Source: Candidatus Poribacteria bacterium
Lineage (GTDB): Bacteria > Poribacteria > WGA-4E > UBA9662
Assembly: GCA_030748495.1 (NCBI GenBank)
Contig: JASMLX010000038.1
Coordinates: 1 to 49,733 of the forward strand
Direction of reading: 5' to 3'
Length of the DNA stretch: 49,733 nucleotides
Part shown: positions 17,647 to 26,485 of the stretch, piece by piece
How positions within the stretch are numbered: the stretch's first letter is position 1
Layout of the letters: every line of letters starts with the position of its first letter
The notes under the pieces: model-generated
Seen by the model: only the letters and a program-made list of their open reading frames with translations
Databases searched by the model: none
What the model was told of the DNA's origin: nothing
Made by a program: the position numbers and the translations under genes

Positions 17647-20600
17647 ATGTTCATGTGCAAATCTATAGTCTATCTATCGTTTGCTGTTCTACAGCAATGG
17701 TGGACCAGAAACCAGCATCGAGCATACCTATTGGGCCTGGTCTATCTTCTGTTAATGGGCACAGGATCTGGCTTCATAGGAGGGCGGGTGGAAGCACAGA
17801 TTGATAAATGGACAACGATTGTACCGATAACAACAGGGCTGACCACTCAACCCAGTATTCAAGCACAAGGGAATAATGTGTTTATAGCCTGGTCTGATAG
17901 TCGTTTGGGAGCCTCAGAGATCTTTTTGCGCCGCAGTACAGATGGTGGGCAAACCTGGGGGTTAGAACAACGCATCACAGAAACTATCGCTGATAGTGTA
18001 TCTCCTGACCTGGATGCCGACCGCCGCTATCTCTATCTGGTCTGGCAAGAAGATCAGAGGATTAAGTTCGCTCTTTACGATGGCCTACAGTGGCAACGCC
18101 AAACTGTATTGTCAGAAGCGGGACATCGACCTAGAATCGCAGTGACCAAAATTTTCCCGAATAATTTCATCTATGTTGTCTGGGAGCGGGTGAGCAGGCA
18201 GAGTCTGGAGGCTAATCAACCGTCTCAATCATCGCTTACCCAAGCTGAAATTGTTATCAGTGACGATCAAGGTCTAAGCTGGCAGAAGGTTCGCCCTCTG
18301 ACTTCAGTACAGTGGGAATCGGCCGAACCTGACGTGGCGGCTGGTTTTCAGTTAGCCGTCGTTGCTTGGCGAGATCACCGGGAAGCGACATCGCAAATCT
18401 ACGCCAAACAGTATCAGGAATTCAAAGCCAGCCCTGATTGGCGGTTATCCTCTCCAGGTAACGCACGCCGACCGGCTGTGGCCATGAGCCGGACCGAGAA
18501 CCCTTTCGCTCCTACTCGTTTGGCCAATAGCACCTCCTCCTTTCCCATGACAGCGGTTGCCTGGGAGTCGCGGCGTTATCAAACAGATCCCGCTGATATT
18601 TGGGTGGCCGAGATTCTACTCAATCAGGATTTGAGCCTCTATCAGATCTCCGATAATTCCGCTGAGTCAGTCTCCCCACAGATAGATCTTAGTTCTGACC
18701 AAACTTGGTTATTTTGGCGGGATGGGAGCTCCGGTAACTGGGAAATCTACTTCTCCCAACATCAGCGGAACCAATGGTCGAAGAATCGTTCGTTTCTACC
18801 CAAAGATCATGTCGCTTCGCTAAACAAATCAGGACATAATCCTACCTTCCCAACAGTTTCGATTTCTCAAGATCAGGTCCATTTCGTTTGGATAGAATCT
18901 GCCGGAGAGACCATGTCTTTGGCCCCGGCCGGACAGGCTCAGACCAGGCTGTTCTATCGCCGATACGACACCCAACCGTTACCAATACCATCACGCCCTA
19001 TACACATCGATCTGGATGCACCGTCGGGATTCGACAATGACCGAAACTTGACTTTTATATGGCAGAAACAAGAGGGGAAAATAAATTACCAGATCTGGGC
19101 TTCAATTAATCAGGCCAGCTTTCAGCAGATTGGTCAAACATCCGATTCCCGTTTTGAATTTCAGCCTACCGCCAATGGGGTGTCTTATCGTATTCGAGTT
19201 CGTGCGGCCGATGCGGTTGAAAATTGGAGCGATTTTTCACCTCCTTCGGTTGCCGTCTATGTTGACTATCGGCCACCGCAACTTAAATTTCACACCCCTT
19301 CTACAAATGAAGTCCAAATGCCAGTCATCGTTTCTCCTCGAGTTATGGTGACAGCCACCTGCCTCGATGATAATTTGACCAGTTGTCAACTTCGCCTAGG
19401 TACCGGTCGCATACCTACCCTTTCGGACACCTGGCAGAATCTGGGATCAGCCATCAGAACCCCTTTTACTCGTGAGCGCATCTATGTTTGGGATACCACA
19501 GATCTGGACGGCATCTATACTTTATCGCTAACGGCCACAGACACGGCCCAAAATCGTACCACGATACAATCGACTGTTATTATCGATAATCGGCAACCAT
19601 TACCAATTTCCGGTGGTAGCAGTGCTTCGTTAACAATGGGAGATCTGCCCGATATTTCTTACTATACACCTGCCTGGTCGCCAGAGGGGAATCGGATTGC
19701 GTTCTCCAGTAATGCAGCCGGATCTGTTGACATCTGGATTTTGGAGCTACAAAACCGGTCACGACAACGGTTGACCAGAGATAAATGGATCGATCTACAT
19801 CCGTCCTGGCATCCAGATGGGCAGACGATTGCCTTTCAGTCTCAACGTCCTCAACCCAAAGATACCGGAGAATTGAACTGGGAGATTTGGTTAATAAATG
19901 CCGACGGGTCAGGTCTACGCCAGCTACTCGACCAACCGGCACAGATGCCGAGTTGGTCACCAACAGGAGATCAGTTAGCGGTAGCGATAGAACAAGCTGG
20001 CGACTACGAGATTTTTCTAGCCAGTTTTGACGGTCAGCCAACTAGTTTACTGCAGTTGACGCGGAACAACCATCAAGATCTCTTTCCGACCTGGTCTCCT
20101 GATATGATGCAAATTGCTTATCAATCAAACCGGACAGGAAATTGGGATATTTGGTTGACAAACATTGACCGAACCGATGACGCCGCAGAACAATTGTTGC
20201 GTCAGAGCTTTGCCAACGAAACCCAACCTCGATGGTCCCCTAACGGAAAACACTTACTATTTTTGACCGATAGAATGGGAGGGTATCAAGTCGCTGATGC
20301 CATATTTCCCCAATCAGGCCAATCTCCGGTTGGATCAAAGACAGGTCTAAATCCGACCGTTCGCTCCCCAGCCAGACTGTCACCGCCTAGTGTCCCGGTA
20401 GTATCAGCGAATTGGTCCTCAGACGGAAAACACCTAATTTACCAATCCAAAGATCAGCTGTACACCGTTCCGATCGTCTTTCCCACTACCGAAGTGGAAG
20501 CCCAGATTATTACCCCTTACAACCGGGGCCTCGTCTCTGGAAAAGTAGATCTATTCGGACTAGCACGAGGGCACCAATTTCAAGAGTTTTATCTTGACTA

Positions 20601-23298
20601 CACTAGCGCCATTTCGTCTCAATTTTCTGATCAAGTGGACTCTCCATCGAGTCGTGGACAGGCTTGGATTCCAATCGGTGGTAGGTCTACTCAACCGGTC
20701 AACGAAGTCGGTTTTCTGGGGCAATGGGACACTCGACGTTTGAATGGTGAGTATATCTTGCGCCTAACGGTAGTGGCCAGCAGTCCCCCGGTCGAGCCAA
20801 CCGGAGGCTGGAAGGAGGTCGAAGATCTACAAACTGTATTTGTACAAAACGGGAGACCAGTCTTGGAGATTCTCTCGCCTTTCGATGGTACAGTCACCAA
20901 CGAGCAGACTATACAGTTGCGAGGTCGAACTTCAGCTTACGCCCAACTCTATTTAAACGATCAGCAAATAGAACCGGACTATAGCGGAGATTTTGCCATC
21001 CGGCTGTTGCTACAAAAGGGGAAAAATCAGTTTAATCTACGCGCTACTTCCTCCATTTTGGGAGAGACTCGCGCCAGCCGAACAGTCTTTCGAGATAGCC
21101 AACCACCAGAACTAACGTTGAAAACCCCCGCCGACTTCTCGGTTAGTCCGGTCCCCTACATCCTCGTTGCCGGTACAGCTGATAGTATCAAACTGGATAT
21201 TCGTCAAGGCACAAGGGACACAAAGTCCTCAGCAAATACCGTCATACCGGTGCAACCAGATGGGGCTTTCCAGCGATGGATTGGGCTCCAACTCGGTCCC
21301 AATATCATAACCATTGTTGCTACGGATCAATTTAATCGCCAATCCGTGCAACATCGTCGGATTATCTACACTGTCCCGGACACCGGGAAGGAGATCGCTA
21401 ATCTAGCACCAGAAGACAATCATCCGCCGGGGATTGTCGATCTATCACCACCTAACGGGTTAATCATCCGCCAACCCGAGGAGGAATTGACAATTTCAGC
21501 TCGTTTAATCGACGATGTTAAGATTGATCCGTTTTCGCTTGTTTTCAGTTTTGATGAACAGACCTTCCGTTTTAATCCAGATGATGAAGCCGGCCAGCCA
21601 GCTGAAATAGCTGATTTTGATGGGAAGATTTTTAGTTTCGATCTCGCAACTGGAGTCTTTACTTATCGCCCTGCTCAAGAACTCAGCCAAGGATCACACC
21701 AATTTAAACTTCAAGTCAGTGATTTACAGGGTAACACCGCCAGTCCTATTTCAACCGCTTTTGTCATCGATAGGCAACCTTTTTATGCGTCTCTTTCAGC
21801 CGTTCGAAACGATGACATCTTATGGGTACATCTGGTATCGAATAAGGAGATAGAAACCGTTGGTAATATTACAGTAGCCTCCGTCCCATCGTTATTAGCC
21901 ACACCGAATAGCGATGACCTGCCGACTCAGGTTTATACCATCGGTTTAGAACCGGTTTCAACTACAGATTTACACCCTGAATCAACGCACCGAGAGGTAT
22001 CAGACAAAAAACTTGGAACGTCCAGTTCAGAAACACTATTCGTCTATCAAGGACAATTTCAGCTAATATCCACTGCTAATAGCTATGATTTGTCTGCTGA
22101 TCTGTTCTTACGCCATTTAAGTTGGCCTACAAATTCGAGTCAGGATGATCGGATCATCCATTCAGTCGATCCGATCCATCTGGAAGGTTACTATGCTGAC
22201 CAAAATCAGTTCCAGACCTTTCCAATGCTTCCTTTTCCACAGCAAGTTCAAGGGCAATCCTCGACAATTGTTGCTTACCAGATTCAGCATTACCGCGGAG
22301 CGAGCCTGATTTTTCTAAATCCACGGATGAATCTGCAATTCCAATTGCGAAGCCAAGATGGGTTCGATGCCAATCGGGTCTTGCGTCAGATGCAAGATGC
22401 TGAAACCCGGCAACTTGAGATTGTCTACCCAATCCACCAAATCAAATATAATGCCGAAGCAGAAGTCATTCAAGATTCGAGTTTTGAGTTGCGAATCCCA
22501 TCAGAAAAAATGAGTCTACCGGTGGAATCAACAGCACTCTTTTATTGGCAGAAATCGTGGCAACCAGTAAAAAATGTTCGTCGGTCGATGATTAACGAGC
22601 AGGTTTATCTCACTGCAGCAGTCGTTCAACTCGGTAGTTATGGTCTATTGATTGATCGAACCCCTCCAGAAGTTCAATTACGCCAAACCAAAAGTAGCGT
22701 CATCGAGTTAGAAATTACAGACCGAGGTTCTGGGGTTGACAGACTGGTGGTACAGATCGACCAACAGGTTCCTGTCACCCTCAATGCAACTGGACAGAAC
22801 CGATCTGATCGGTCACCAGAGAAGGGGATGTTGTTTCGACAGACTAACTCCTACACCGGCAAGTTGGCCTATCTGCCAGGGAGCCTAAAGCCTGGTCGAC
22901 ATACTATCCAATTGACAACCTTTGATCGAGCTAATAATTCGGCTCAATTCAAAGATACGTTTTTTAGTCAGGATATTTTTGATTTTATGGGGCAAACCTT
23001 CGCCTATCCCAACCCGGCCAGTGGGCAGGTCCAGATCCAGTTTCAACTTACTAAGGCTGCCGATGTTGAATTAGGGATTTACAATGTGGTTGGAGAATTA
23101 GTTTATTCGGTTCAACTGGAAGCCGTAACAGGTCAAAATAGTCAGTTGCAATGGAATTGTCAGAATCGGCTGCAACAGGACGTTGCTCCTGGAATCTATG
23201 TTTTCGATCTAAAAGCTACTAGTTCCGGGCAGACTGTTCGCAGAAGTGGGAAAATTGCTGTTTTAACCAGGACATCTACTAACCGTGGCTACCGCTAG
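17647..23298 (+). CDS. Giant secreted multi-propeller protein with FlgD/T9SS-like C-terminus
   Basis: 1883 residues. A hydrophobic signal segment (YLLGLVYLLLMGTG) is followed by a sialidase-like region with Asp boxes (RSTDGGQTW, SDDQGLSW). A fibronectin III-like domain covers about 460-550 and an Ig-like segment follows. A TolB/PD40 propeller covers about 665-955, with repeats PAWSPEGNRIAFSSN, PSWHPDGQTIAFQSQ, PSWSPTGDQLAVAI, PTWSPDMMQIAYQSN, PRWSPNGKHLLFLTD and NWSSDGKHLIYQS. Further Ig/cadherin-like domains run to about 1400. The end has FAYPNPASGQVQIQF and APGIYVFDLKA, the FlgD Ig-like or type IX sorting-like C-terminus. Predicted outer-surface or secreted adhesion/binding protein. No catalytic residues are evident. 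The start is uncertain; a second ATG lies two codons downstream and no clear Shine-Dalgarno sequence is seen. Confidence 0.8.
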   Translation: MFMCKSIVYLSFAVLQQWWTRNQHRAYLLGLVYLLLMGTGSGFIGGRVEAQIDKWTTIVPITTGLTTQPSIQAQGNNVFIAWSDSRLGASEIFLRRSTDGGQTWGLEQRITETIADSVSPDLDADRRYLYLVWQEDQRIKFALYDGLQWQRQTVLSEAGHRPRIAVTKIFPNNFIYVVWERVSRQSLEANQPSQSSLTQAEIVISDDQGLSWQKVRPLTSVQWESAEPDVAAGFQLAVVAWRDHREATSQIYAKQYQEFKASPDWRLSSPGNARRPAVAMSRTENPFAPTRLANSTSSFPMTAVAWESRRYQTDPADIWVAEILLNQDLSLYQISDNSAESVSPQIDLSSDQTWLFWRDGSSGNWEIYFSQHQRNQWSKNRSFLPKDHVASLNKSGHNPTFPTVSISQDQVHFVWIESAGETMSLAPAGQAQTRLFYRRYDTQPLPIPSRPIHIDLDAPSGFDNDRNLTFIWQKQEGKINYQIWASINQASFQQIGQTSDSRFEFQPTANGVSYRIRVRAADAVENWSDFSPPSVAVYVDYRPPQLKFHTPSTNEVQMPVIVSPRVMVTATCLDDNLTSCQLRLGTGRIPTLSDTWQNLGSAIRTPFTRERIYVWDTTDLDGIYTLSLTATDTAQNRTTIQSTVIIDNRQPLPISGGSSASLTMGDLPDISYYTPAWSPEGNRIAFSSNAAGSVDIWILELQNRSRQRLTRDKWIDLHPSWHPDGQTIAFQSQRPQPKDTGELNWEIWLINADGSGLRQLLDQPAQMPSWSPTGDQLAVAIEQAGDYEIFLASFDGQPTSLLQLTRNNHQDLFPTWSPDMMQIAYQSNRTGNWDIWLTNIDRTDDAAEQLLRQSFANETQPRWSPNGKHLLFLTDRMGGYQVADAIFPQSGQSPVGSKTGLNPTVRSPARLSPPSVPVVSANWSSDGKHLIYQSKDQLYTVPIVFPTTEVEAQIITPYNRGLVSGKVDLFGLARGHQFQEFYLDYTSAISSQFSDQVDSPSSRGQAWIPIGGRSTQPVNEVGFLGQWDTRRLNGEYILRLTVVASSPPVEPTGGWKEVEDLQTVFVQNGRPVLEILSPFDGTVTNEQTIQLRGRTSAYAQLYLNDQQIEPDYSGDFAIRLLLQKGKNQFNLRATSSILGETRASRTVFRDSQPPELTLKTPADFSVSPVPYILVAGTADSIKLDIRQGTRDTKSSANTVIPVQPDGAFQRWIGLQLGPNIITIVATDQFNRQSVQHRRIIYTVPDTGKEIANLAPEDNHPPGIVDLSPPNGLIIRQPEEELTISARLIDDVKIDPFSLVFSFDEQTFRFNPDDEAGQPAEIADFDGKIFSFDLATGVFTYRPAQELSQGSHQFKLQVSDLQGNTASPISTAFVIDRQPFYASLSAVRNDDILWVHLVSNKEIETVGNITVASVPSLLATPNSDDLPTQVYTIGLEPVSTTDLHPESTHREVSDKKLGTSSSETLFVYQGQFQLISTANSYDLSADLFLRHLSWPTNSSQDDRIIHSVDPIHLEGYYADQNQFQTFPMLPFPQQVQGQSSTIVAYQIQHYRGASLIFLNPRMNLQFQLRSQDGFDANRVLRQMQDAETRQLEIVYPIHQIKYNAEAEVIQDSSFELRIPSEKMSLPVESTALFYWQKSWQPVKNVRRSMINEQVYLTAAVVQLGSYGLLIDRTPPEVQLRQTKSSVIELEITDRGSGVDRLVVQIDQQVPVTLNATGQNRSDRSPEKGMLFRQTNSYTGKLAYLPGSLKPGRHTIQLTTFDRANNSAQFKDTFFSQDIFDFMGQTFAYPNPASGQVQIQFQLTKAADVELGIYNVVGELVYSVQLEAVTGQNSQLQWNCQNRLQQDVAPGIYVFDLKATSSGQTVRRSGKIAVLTRTSTNRGYR

Positions 23299-23303
23299 AA
23301 GTA

Positions 23304-23780
23304 CTATTCCGCTCGAAAGTCTCCACTTTTCCCACCCGTTTTTCGCACCAGCCGGATATCTGAAATTTGCATACTACGATCTACCGATTTACACATATCA
23401 TAGACCGTTAATGCGGCTACAGAAACAGCGGTTAAGGCTTCCATCTCAACCCCAGTTCGACCAACGCTTTTGACGTTAGCCTCAATTTCCACACAAGATT
23501 CGGCCAGATTGGTCGATAGATGTATGGTAACGCCTGTAATCGGAATAGCGTGGCAAAGTGGAATTAGATCTGATGTCCGCTTGGTCGACATAATTCCTGC
23601 CAAACGCGCTACTTCCAACGCATCGCCCTTGGAGAAGTCGCGGTCTGCGATTCGTTGAATCGTCAGGTTCTGAGCGTAGACTCTGCCTTTCGCAACGGCA
23701 ATGCGTTCGGTCTCTAGTTTAGGGCTAACATCGACCATCTGTGTTTGGCCTTTTTCATCGAAATGGGTGAGTTGGGTCAT
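23304..23780 (-). CDS. moaC: Cyclic pyranopterin monophosphate synthase MoaC
   Basis: 158 residues, the usual MoaC length. With MoaA it converts GTP-derived 3',8-cyclo-GTP into cyclic pyranopterin monophosphate, the first stable molybdenum-cofactor intermediate. Conserved segments are HMVDVS-like QMVDVSPKLETERIA, KRTSDLIPLCHAIPI, and GRTGVEMEALTAVSVAALTVYDMCKS, which holds the catalytic Asp and Lys. The start at 23780 reproduces the family N-terminus (MTQLTHFDEKG), although no good Shine-Dalgarno sequence precedes it. No other moa/moe gene is nearby. It converges on the exoprotein gene with only five bases between stop codons. Confidence 0.96.
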   Translation of the reverse strand: MTQLTHFDEKGQTQMVDVSPKLETERIAVAKGRVYAQNLTIQRIADRDFSKGDALEVARLAGIMSTKRTSDLIPLCHAIPITGVTIHLSTNLAESCVEIEANVKSVGRTGVEMEALTAVSVAALTVYDMCKSVDRSMQISDIRLVRKTGGKSGDFRAE

Positions 23781-23818
23781 AGAATTTTAAACCAAGTAGA
23801 AAATTAAAGATAAAAAAG

Positions 23819-23847
23819 TTGATTATAGATCCGGTTTATGGTAAATT
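23819..23847 (+). promoter_or_regulatory. Possible promoter of the small orphan gene at 23910
   Basis: TTGATT (23819-23824), 17 bases, TAAATT (23842-23847). Four of six matches in each hexamer. The leader would be about 55 bases, ending in AAAGGAG before ATG. Confidence 0.3.
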
Positions 23848-23909
23848 ATGCGTAATCTTCCTACGAAAATAAGAAGGTATGGTTGCAAGCTTAAAGGAGT
23901 ATAAGTAGT

Positions 23910-24206
23910 ATGCCGGTATTGACGTCTGCCTCAACATCAGCTGCCTCTGCCACGGGGTTAGCTCAAATTCGGCCACTTGTTAGCACCAGTCAGGCTATTA
24001 CAAAACCTAGTATTGGCCTCGGCAAGACCGATTTTCTGGAATCCAGAAACAAAAGCTCTCAATCGAGTCGAACCCCACACTCATCTAGTAGCATTAAGGG
24101 TAAATCCTACAATATTGGTCTTTCTGGAATGGCAGAAGCCGCAGTGGCACGTGATGCCTCTGGTGGATTGGTTGGTGGTGGAATTATCATCGATAGCGTG
24201 TCTTAG
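23910..24206 (+). CDS. Small Ser/Ala/Gly-rich protein of unknown function
   Basis: 98 residues, no recognised family. Ser and Thr are frequent in the first two thirds (LTSASTSAASATG, SSQSSRTPHSSSS). The end is Gly/Ala-rich and hydrophobic (GMAEAAVARDASGGLVGGG then IIIDSV). No signal peptide. A strong AAAGGAG lies before the ATG at a longish spacing (about 11). It is flanked by real genes on both sides and ends in a convergent hairpin, which supports a real transcription unit. Similar in style, but not clearly in sequence, to the small protein at 44833. Confidence 0.55.
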   Translation: MPVLTSASTSAASATGLAQIRPLVSTSQAITKPSIGLGKTDFLESRNKSSQSSRTPHSSSSIKGKSYNIGLSGMAEAAVARDASGGLVGGGIIIDSVS

Positions 24207-24234
24207 CCTGTCCGACTTTCTAGTCATCTAAGAC
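24200..24234. terminator. Convergent hairpin covering two stop codons
   Basis: GTCTTAG (24200-24206) and CTAAGAC (24228-24234), loop of 21. The left arm holds the stop of the small orphan and the right arm lies within the last codons of the CysQ-like gene. Symmetric placement suggests a shared terminator, but there is no U-tract. Confidence 0.3.
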
Positions 24235-25005
24235 CTGCAGATAAACATTGATCAATTCCTCCACCAGCCCTGAATTACCAGCAAACATTCCTGCAGGTTG
24301 TTTGGGATTTGCCTTGTTGTACCTGATTGGCTTCCTCTTCTTATCCCATAAAACGCCACCTGCTTCTCTGACAATTAAATCTCCCGCACAAATATCCCAC
24401 TCATTCTTAGGTTGGACCGTCAGATAGGCGTGTGCTGCTCCAGTTGCTAATTTTCCGAGCTTATAGGCCACGCTTCCAATATACCGCAGTTCATCTACCA
24501 GTGGCACAAATCCTTCCAATTGTCCTCGCCGATGCTCTGTGCGACTGACCAACAGGGCGACCTGAGAAATCGTAATTCCTGGCAAGCATTGAAGGCGTTC
24601 GCCGTTCAGATAGGAACCATCCCCTTTAACTGCTACAAACAGTTCTTCAGTAGCCGGGTTATTTAAAACCCCAACGATCGGAATTCCATTTTCTACCAAG
24701 GCAATTGAAACCGCAAATTCCGACAGGCCTTCGATAAACTCCAGCGTCCCATCGATGGGGTCTACTACCCAAACCCGCTCTTTGTCCAGCCGATCTGGCG
24801 AATCCTTACTTTCTTCTGATAACCACCCATCATTAGGAAAAGCCTCCTTGATGACCTGTTGGATTTGTTGATTCGAAGCTAAGTCAGCAGTGGTAACAGG
24901 GTTATTTGGACTTTTATTTCGTATGTCGTAATTACTTTGATAATACTGCATAACTACTTGGCCGGCAGCGGTGGCGGCAGTGATTGCAACATCTCGCTCT
25001 TTCAA
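24220..25005 (-). CDS. Inositol monophosphatase family protein (CysQ/bisphosphate nucleotidase-like)
   Basis: 261 residues. The metal-binding motifs of the Mg2+-dependent phosphomonoesterase superfamily are present: the Glu pair in WLSEESKD, the DPIDGTLEF box (WVVDPIDGTLEFIEG) and the late WDICAGDLIVREAGG. The residue after DGT is Leu rather than the Thr of IMPases or Lys of CysQ, so the substrate (inositol phosphate or 3'-phosphoadenosine 5'-phosphate) is open. The start is TTG at 25005, supported by GAGGAG eight bases before it. Its start codon lies one base from the -35 of the divergent selenoprotein promoter, so the two genes may influence each other. Confidence 0.88.
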   Translation of the reverse strand: MKERDVAITAATAAGQVVMQYYQSNYDIRNKSPNNPVTTADLASNQQIQQVIKEAFPNDGWLSEESKDSPDRLDKERVWVVDPIDGTLEFIEGLSEFAVSIALVENGIPIVGVLNNPATEELFVAVKGDGSYLNGERLQCLPGITISQVALLVSRTEHRRGQLEGFVPLVDELRYIGSVAYKLGKLATGAAHAYLTVQPKNEWDICAGDLIVREAGGVLWDKKRKPIRYNKANPKQPAGMFAGNSGLVEELINVYLQVLDD

Positions 25006-25035
25006 TTGACAATCTCCTCTAGTTTAGTTTAGAAT
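25006..25035 (+). promoter_or_regulatory. Promoter of the TlpA-like selenoprotein gene
   Basis: Perfect TTGACA (25006-25011), 18 bases, TAGAAT (25030-25035, five of six). The same -35, spacer length and -10 occur at 44756-44785. The leader to ATG at 25067 is about 25 bases and contains GAGGA. Confidence 0.6.
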
Positions 25036-25066
25036 TGGCAAGACATCACATTTTAGAGGATCATCG

Positions 25067-25666
25067 ATGAAAAAGCAAAGTTTTTTACCCCCTCACTTGA
25101 TGGCAGTCGTCACCGTACTTGTAGTAGGCTTACTCGGCTGTGAAGCTTTGCAACAAGCACAACACCGTCGGAACGACCGATTGAAGGAAGACCTGCAACA
25201 ATCGATCGAAGATCGTGACTTGGAAACTGCGCATCAACCTGGATCACCCGCAGCACTCGTTGGGAAGATCGCCCCCGATTTTACTTTGCAAAACCTTCAA
25301 GGAAGTGCTGTTACCCTTTCTGAGTTGAAAGGAAAAGCCGTAGTGCTGAACTTTTGGGCCACCTGGTGAGGGGCTTGCCGTACGGAGGTTCCGTACCTAG
25401 AAACACTTTACAAGCAAAACATAGATTCGGATTTAGTCATACTTGGTGCCAGCATAGACCAGGATCTCAGCGCATTGCAGGGCTATGTTCAAAATAATAT
25501 CAGCTACACGGTTCTCACCAATTCCGGTAACGCTGCTAACCAGTATAGTGTCAGTGGTATTCCAGCCACTTTCTTTATTAATAAAGAGGGTATAATCGTA
25601 CACCAGGAGGTCGGTTTCCGGGGCGAAGCATCGCTGAAATCGCACACACAGAAAATCTTAAACTAG
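25067..25666 (+). CDS. TlpA/thioredoxin-like lipoprotein with predicted selenocysteine (UxxC)
   Basis: A single frame of 199 codons is interrupted only by TGA at 25367-25369 (codon 101). Before it: lipoprotein signal ending LVVGLLGC (Cys25), a charged helix, then KIAPDFTLQNLQGSAVTL and VVLNFWATW, the classic TlpA lead-in to CxxC. After it: GACRTEVPYLETLY, then SVSGIPATFFINKEG, the cis-Pro loop. So the stop stands exactly at the first active-site Cys, giving U-G-A-C. A SECIS-like hairpin follows. Predicted role: membrane-anchored periplasmic thiol/selenol-disulphide reductase. The alternative is a Cys-to-stop mutation (TGC or TGT to TGA), but the downstream frame is fully preserved and the hairpin fits. 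Without readthrough only a 100-residue fragment would be made. Confidence 0.85.
25367..25400 (+). promoter_or_regulatory. Predicted bacterial SECIS element
   Basis: UGA (25367-25369) is followed after 16 bases by the apical loop AGGUU (25386-25390), closed by a perfect six-base stem GUACGG/CCGUAC (25380-25385 with 25391-25396). Below a two-base bulge the pairs C-G, U-A and G-C can extend it to 25374/25400. Bacterial SECIS elements need a loop of 3-14 bases, G in its first two positions and 16-37 bases from UGA; all hold. The loop resembles the AGGUCU loop of E. coli fdhF. Confidence 0.75.
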
Positions 25667-25691
25667 ATCACCTTTAACTAATTCCGACCAT

Positions 25692-25725
25692 AAAAAGCCT
25701 CGATCACCAAGGTCGGGGCTTTTTT
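25692..25725. terminator. Strong bidirectional Rho-independent terminator
   Basis: AAAAAGCCTCGA (25692-25703), loop of nine, TCGGGGCTTTTT (25713-25724), with one G-U pair, ending in six Ts on the plus strand and a matching A-run on the left. It lies between the convergent selenoprotein and ThuA-like genes and can serve both. Confidence 0.85.
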
Positions 25726-25747
25726 ACGTTCACTGGCTGAATAAGGG

Positions 25748-26485
25748 TTAGATCTGTTCCAACGGCGCCACATTAGCAATCTGGCGGATCTGCAAATCGG
25801 CCACCTGCTCCGTTGGCTGGGCCCACCGAACCGCATTGGCCATAACTCGTCTGACATTTTGATCGTAATAGATCGGGTAAGTTTCGTGTCCAGGTCGAAA
25901 ATAGAAGAGCTTGCCTTTTCCTCGATAATAACAGCAACCACTCCGAAACACCTCTCCACCTGGAAACCAACTGACAAAGACCAAGGTGTCTGGAGCCGGA
26001 ATATCGAAAGGTTCACCATACATCTCAGTCTGTTCCAGCTCAAAGTATTCGCCGAATCCGTTGGCGATTGGATGGCCGTGTTCTATGACCCAAACTCGCT
26101 CTTTCTCGCCCGATTCCCGCCACTTCAAAGCCCCACTGGTACCCAGCAGCAATTTAAAGATTTTTGCCCCTTGAGTCGAATGGAGCAAAATCAGCCCCAT
26201 CCCGTCTAGAACCTTCTCCTGCACTCTTACCGCTACGGCATCCTCCACTTCGTGATGTGCGGCGTGACTCCACCAGATCAAAACATCGGTATTGTCGAGA
26301 ACGTCCTCTGTTAAACCGTGTTCCGGTTCATCCAATGTGGCAAAACGAATCTCTGCCTCCATATGTTCGGTTACCCCTTCGGCGATCGCACCGTGGATCC
26401 CATGTGGATAAAGTTTGGCAATGAACTCATTATGTTGTTCATGCCGGTATTCGTTCCAAACTGTAACTCGAATCTTATCGCTCAT
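25748..26485 (-). CDS. ThuA-like trehalose utilisation protein
   Basis: 245 residues, full-length canonical ThuA-type domain: [17 protein letters not shown] at the N-terminus, [31 protein letters not shown], then '[19 protein letters not shown]' and [14 protein letters not shown] at the end. Related to rhizobial ThuA, which works with the Gfo/Idh/MocA oxidoreductase ThuB in 3-keto-sugar formation from trehalose and similar disaccharides. A Gfo/Idh/MocA gene lies directly upstream on the same strand (255-base gap), consistent with a ThuAB-like pair. AAGGAG lies five bases before ATG. Cytosolic, no signal peptide. The actual substrate is unproven. Confidence 0.88.
   Translation of the reverse strand: MSDKIRVTVWNEYRHEQHNEFIAKLYPHGIHGAIAEGVTEHMEAEIRFATLDEPEHGLTEDVLDNTDVLIWWSHAAHHEVEDAVAVRVQEKVLDGMGLILLHSTQGAKIFKLLLGTSGALKWRESGEKERVWVIEHGHPIANGFGEYFELEQTEMYGEPFDIPAPDTLVFVSWFPGGEVFRSGCCYYRGKGKLFYFRPGHETYPIYYDQNVRRVMANAVRWAQPTEQVADLQIRQIANVAPLEQI

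Noticed and set aside
25367..25369. TGA read as a sense codon throughout the genome
   Set aside because: Other genes here end normally at TGA (for example the HAD gene at 6028-6030 and the DUF1326-like gene at 14044-14046), so only this site is recoded.
25475..25666. Separate small thioredoxin-like gene
   Set aside because: It is the C-terminal part of the selenocysteine protein in the same frame; its start is an internal codon with no ribosome site.
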